Assembly (NCBI GenBank): GCA_046153875.1
Contig: JBJXFE010000008.1
Coordinates: 1 to 64,000, forward strand
From: JBJXFE01 sp046153875
GTDB taxonomy: Bacteria; Planctomycetota; Phycisphaerae; Phycisphaerales; UBA1924
DNA length: 64,000 nt
Direction of reading: 5' to 3'
The notes below the pieces were generated by a model. It did not search any database. It had not been told where the DNA came from and saw nothing but the letters and a program-made list of their open reading frames with translations. Both the position numbers and the translations under genes were made by a program. Below are positions 62,366-64,000 of this stretch, piece after piece (the first letter of the stretch is position 1; the number at the start of each line of letters is the position of its first letter).

Positions 62366-63280
62366 TCACCACTTGATCCTCCGGCGGACCCGGGCCCGGA
62401 CCACGATAGCAACCGCGTTCATGCTCAGGGTCACCAGCATCAGGATGATGCCCGCCGCGGCGGCGTTCTGGGCGAACTCTTCACCGGGCCTTGACACCCA
62501 GTTGAACATCTGGATGGGAAGCACCGTGAACGGGGACATGATCCAGGCGAAGGGGCCGACCGTGCCCGAGTCGGTCTGGGAGAACGGCACGGGGGGCAGG
62601 AAGGCGATGTATGTGAGGGCCCCGATGGTGACCAGGGGGGCCGTCTCGCCGATGGCGCGCGAGAGGGCGATGATCACGCCCGTCGCGATCCCGCCGGTCG
62701 AGTACGGCAGCAGATGGTCCTTGACGACCTCCCAGCGTGAGGCGCCCAGGGCGTAGGCCGCCTCGCGCATGAACTGGGGGATGGCCCGGAGCGCTTCGCG
62801 CGTCGCGACGATCACGATCGGGAGGATCAGGAACGCGAGCGTCAGCCCGCCCGTCAGCACCGACTGGCCGAGGTGGAACTGGTACACGAGCAGGCCCAGG
62901 GCCATGAGCCCGTAGATAATCGACGGCACGCCCGCGAGGTTGGCGATGTTGACCTCGATCAGGCTGGTGAACCAGTTCTTACGGGCGTACTCCTCCAGGT
63001 AGATGCCCGCGGCCACGCCCATCGGCACCGCCGTCAACGCCGTCACGAGCATGACCAGGAGTGAACCGACCCAGGCCGAGAGGATGCCGGCCTTCTCCGC
63101 GTGGCGTGACGGGAACGAGTTGAGGAACCCCCAGTTGATGCGCCGCGCGCCGTGATAGAGCAGGTCGCCCAGGAGCACCGTCAGCACGCCCAGGCACAGC
63201 ACCGTCAGCGCGATGCCGACCACGAAGAACGCGCGGTCGCGTTGCTGGTTCCGCGCGATGACCTGGTTCGTGGTCAGCAT
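62366..63280 (-). CDS. pstA: Phosphate ABC transporter permease PstA
   Basis: 304 residues, six membrane helices, and the coupling EAA-like loop REAAYALGASRWEVVKDHLLPYSTGGI. LSRAIGETAPLVTIGALTYI and the early GVPSIIYGLMALGLLVYQFHLGQSVLTGGLTL are PstA-specific. With PstC it forms the membrane channel for phosphate. It begins three bases after the pstC stop, so the genes are surely cotranscribed in the order pstC-pstA-pstB. Confidence 0.95.
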   Translation of the reverse strand: MLTTNQVIARNQQRDRAFFVVGIALTVLCLGVLTVLLGDLLYHGARRINWGFLNSFPSRHAEKAGILSAWVGSLLVMLVTALTAVPMGVAAGIYLEEYARKNWFTSLIEVNIANLAGVPSIIYGLMALGLLVYQFHLGQSVLTGGLTLAFLILPIVIVATREALRAIPQFMREAAYALGASRWEVVKDHLLPYSTGGIATGVIIALSRAIGETAPLVTIGALTYIAFLPPVPFSQTDSGTVGPFAWIMSPFTVLPIQMFNWVSRPGEEFAQNAAAAGIILMLVTLSMNAVAIVVRARVRRRIKW

Positions 63281-63283
63281 GGA

Positions 63284-64000
63284 TCAGTACACCTGGCGGT
63301 AGCGCCGCCGGAGCCACGTGCCCAGGAGGTTGAAGGCGAGCGTCATGAAGAACAGCGTCATGCCCGCGGCAAAGATCGTCTGGTACTCGATGGTCCCGTG
63401 GGGCAGGTCGCCCATCGAGACCTGGACGATGTACGCGGTGATCGTCTGGGCGCCCTGCCTCGGGTCGAGCGTCATGTTCGGCTGGTTCCCCGCGGCGATG
63501 GAGACGATCATCGTCTCGCCGACCGCCCGCGAGATCGCCAGGATGTACGACGCGGCGATGCCGGATAGGGCGGCCGGGAAGACGACCTTGAACGCGGTGG
63601 TGATCTTGTTCGCCCCCATCCCGTAGGACCCCTCGCGCAGGAGCATCGGCACGGCCCGCATTGCGTCCTCGGAGAGGGACGAGACGTAGGGGATGATCAT
63701 GATGCCCATGACGATCCCGGCGCCCAGCACGTTGAACAGGGGCAGGTCCGTCATGACCTGCTGCAGGGCCGGGGTCACGAGTGAGATCGCGAAGTAGCCG
63801 TACACGACGGTCGGCACGGCGCTGAGCAGCTCCAGGATCGGCTTGACGATCTCGCGGACCTTCGGGTTGGCGAACTCGCTGAGCCAGATGGCGATCGTCG
63901 TGCCGATCGGCAGCGACACCAGCACGGCGATCAGCGTCGTCATGAGCGTGCCGCAGACCAGCGGCATGATGCCGAAGTGCTTGTCGGCGAATCCGGGCGC
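63284..64000 (-). CDS. pstC: Phosphate ABC transporter permease PstC (5' end outside window)
   Basis: About 238 C-terminal residues are present and the frame is open to the window edge (APGFADKHFGIMPLVCGTL...). PIGTTIAIWLSEFANPKVREIVKPILELLSAVPTVVYGYFAI and the loop LREGSYGMGANKITTAFKVVFPAALSGIAASYILAISRAVGETM are PstC hallmarks. The ATG at 63967 is internal, since homologous sequence continues upstream. Partner of PstA. Confidence 0.94.
   Translation of the reverse strand, partial: APGFADKHFGIMPLVCGTLMTTLIAVLVSLPIGTTIAIWLSEFANPKVREIVKPILELLSAVPTVVYGYFAISLVTPALQQVMTDLPLFNVLGAGIVMGIMIIPYVSSLSEDAMRAVPMLLREGSYGMGANKITTAFKVVFPAALSGIAASYILAISRAVGETMIVSIAAGNQPNMTLDPRQGAQTITAYIVQVSMGDLPHGTIEYQTIFAAGMTLFFMTLAFNLLGTWLRRRYRQVY

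Overview
The window looks like a chromosomal segment of a high-G+C planctomycete of the Phycisphaerae type (Planctomycetota). The best taxonomic clues are two secreted proteins ending in a paired 'GC-type' dockerin-like module (C-x-x-D-C-N/D ... DF-x-C-F-Q), bacterial genes fused in less common ways (ThiD2-ThiE, AroD-AroE), two unequal GroEL proteins, sulfotransferases, and short palindromic repeats in and between genes. This assignment is inferred from gene content only. I found no rRNA, tRNA, CRISPR array, prophage or insertion sequence.

Layout. 0.2-6.7 kb: zwf, thiD2-thiE, an M16 peptidase, an HDOD/degenerate-GGDEF protein and recO. 6.7-8.4 kb: a 15-bp repeat array, then a dehydratase / acyl carrier protein / dehydratase set. 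8.4-15.0 kb (minus): a DUF5658-like membrane protein coupled to a fused aroDE, a glycine-rich membrane protein pair, a DUF418 protein and a BaiN-type flavoprotein. 15.1-17.4 kb: mnmA and a membrane-tethered beta-carbonic anhydrase. 17.4-20.4 kb (minus): a ribF-nrnA-DNA methyltransferase chain. 20.5-26.7 kb: putA, a methyltransferase, a polyprenyl synthase and asd, closed by a strong bidirectional terminator. 26.8-32.8 kb: a dockerin protein, trigger factor, asnB with an in-frame insertion, and a parDE toxin-antitoxin pair with a perfect operator. 32.9-38.4 kb: ugd, transaldolase, a four-helix-bundle (IVP-like) gene flanked by 9-bp repeats, an acyl-CoA synthetase and a secreted HEAT-like protein. 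38.4-47.0 kb (minus): a protein-folding block (groEL2, groES, two sulfotransferases, groEL1, dnaJ, grpE, fmdB, acpS). 47.3-51.2 kb: a lone nuoA, DUF2752, two lipoproteins, a glycosyltransferase and a low-molecular-weight phosphatase. 51.3-57.4 kb (minus): sucB, sucA and a Kef-type antiporter. 57.6-61.4 kb: a secreted beta-rich protein and a large FG-GAP dockerin protein. 61.4-64.0 kb (minus): pstB, pstA and the 3' part of pstC.

The most striking signal runs across the whole window. At least fifteen genes that head a transcription unit have a TANNNT hexamer 5-9 bases before the start codon and no Shine-Dalgarno sequence. A -10 box in that position puts the transcription start on or next to the first codon, so these genes are probably read as leaderless mRNAs. 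Other genes carry a normal GGAGG-type site, and many genes inside operons overlap by 4 bases (NTGA). The parDE pair combines such a leaderless start with a perfect 12-bp inverted repeat over its -35 box.
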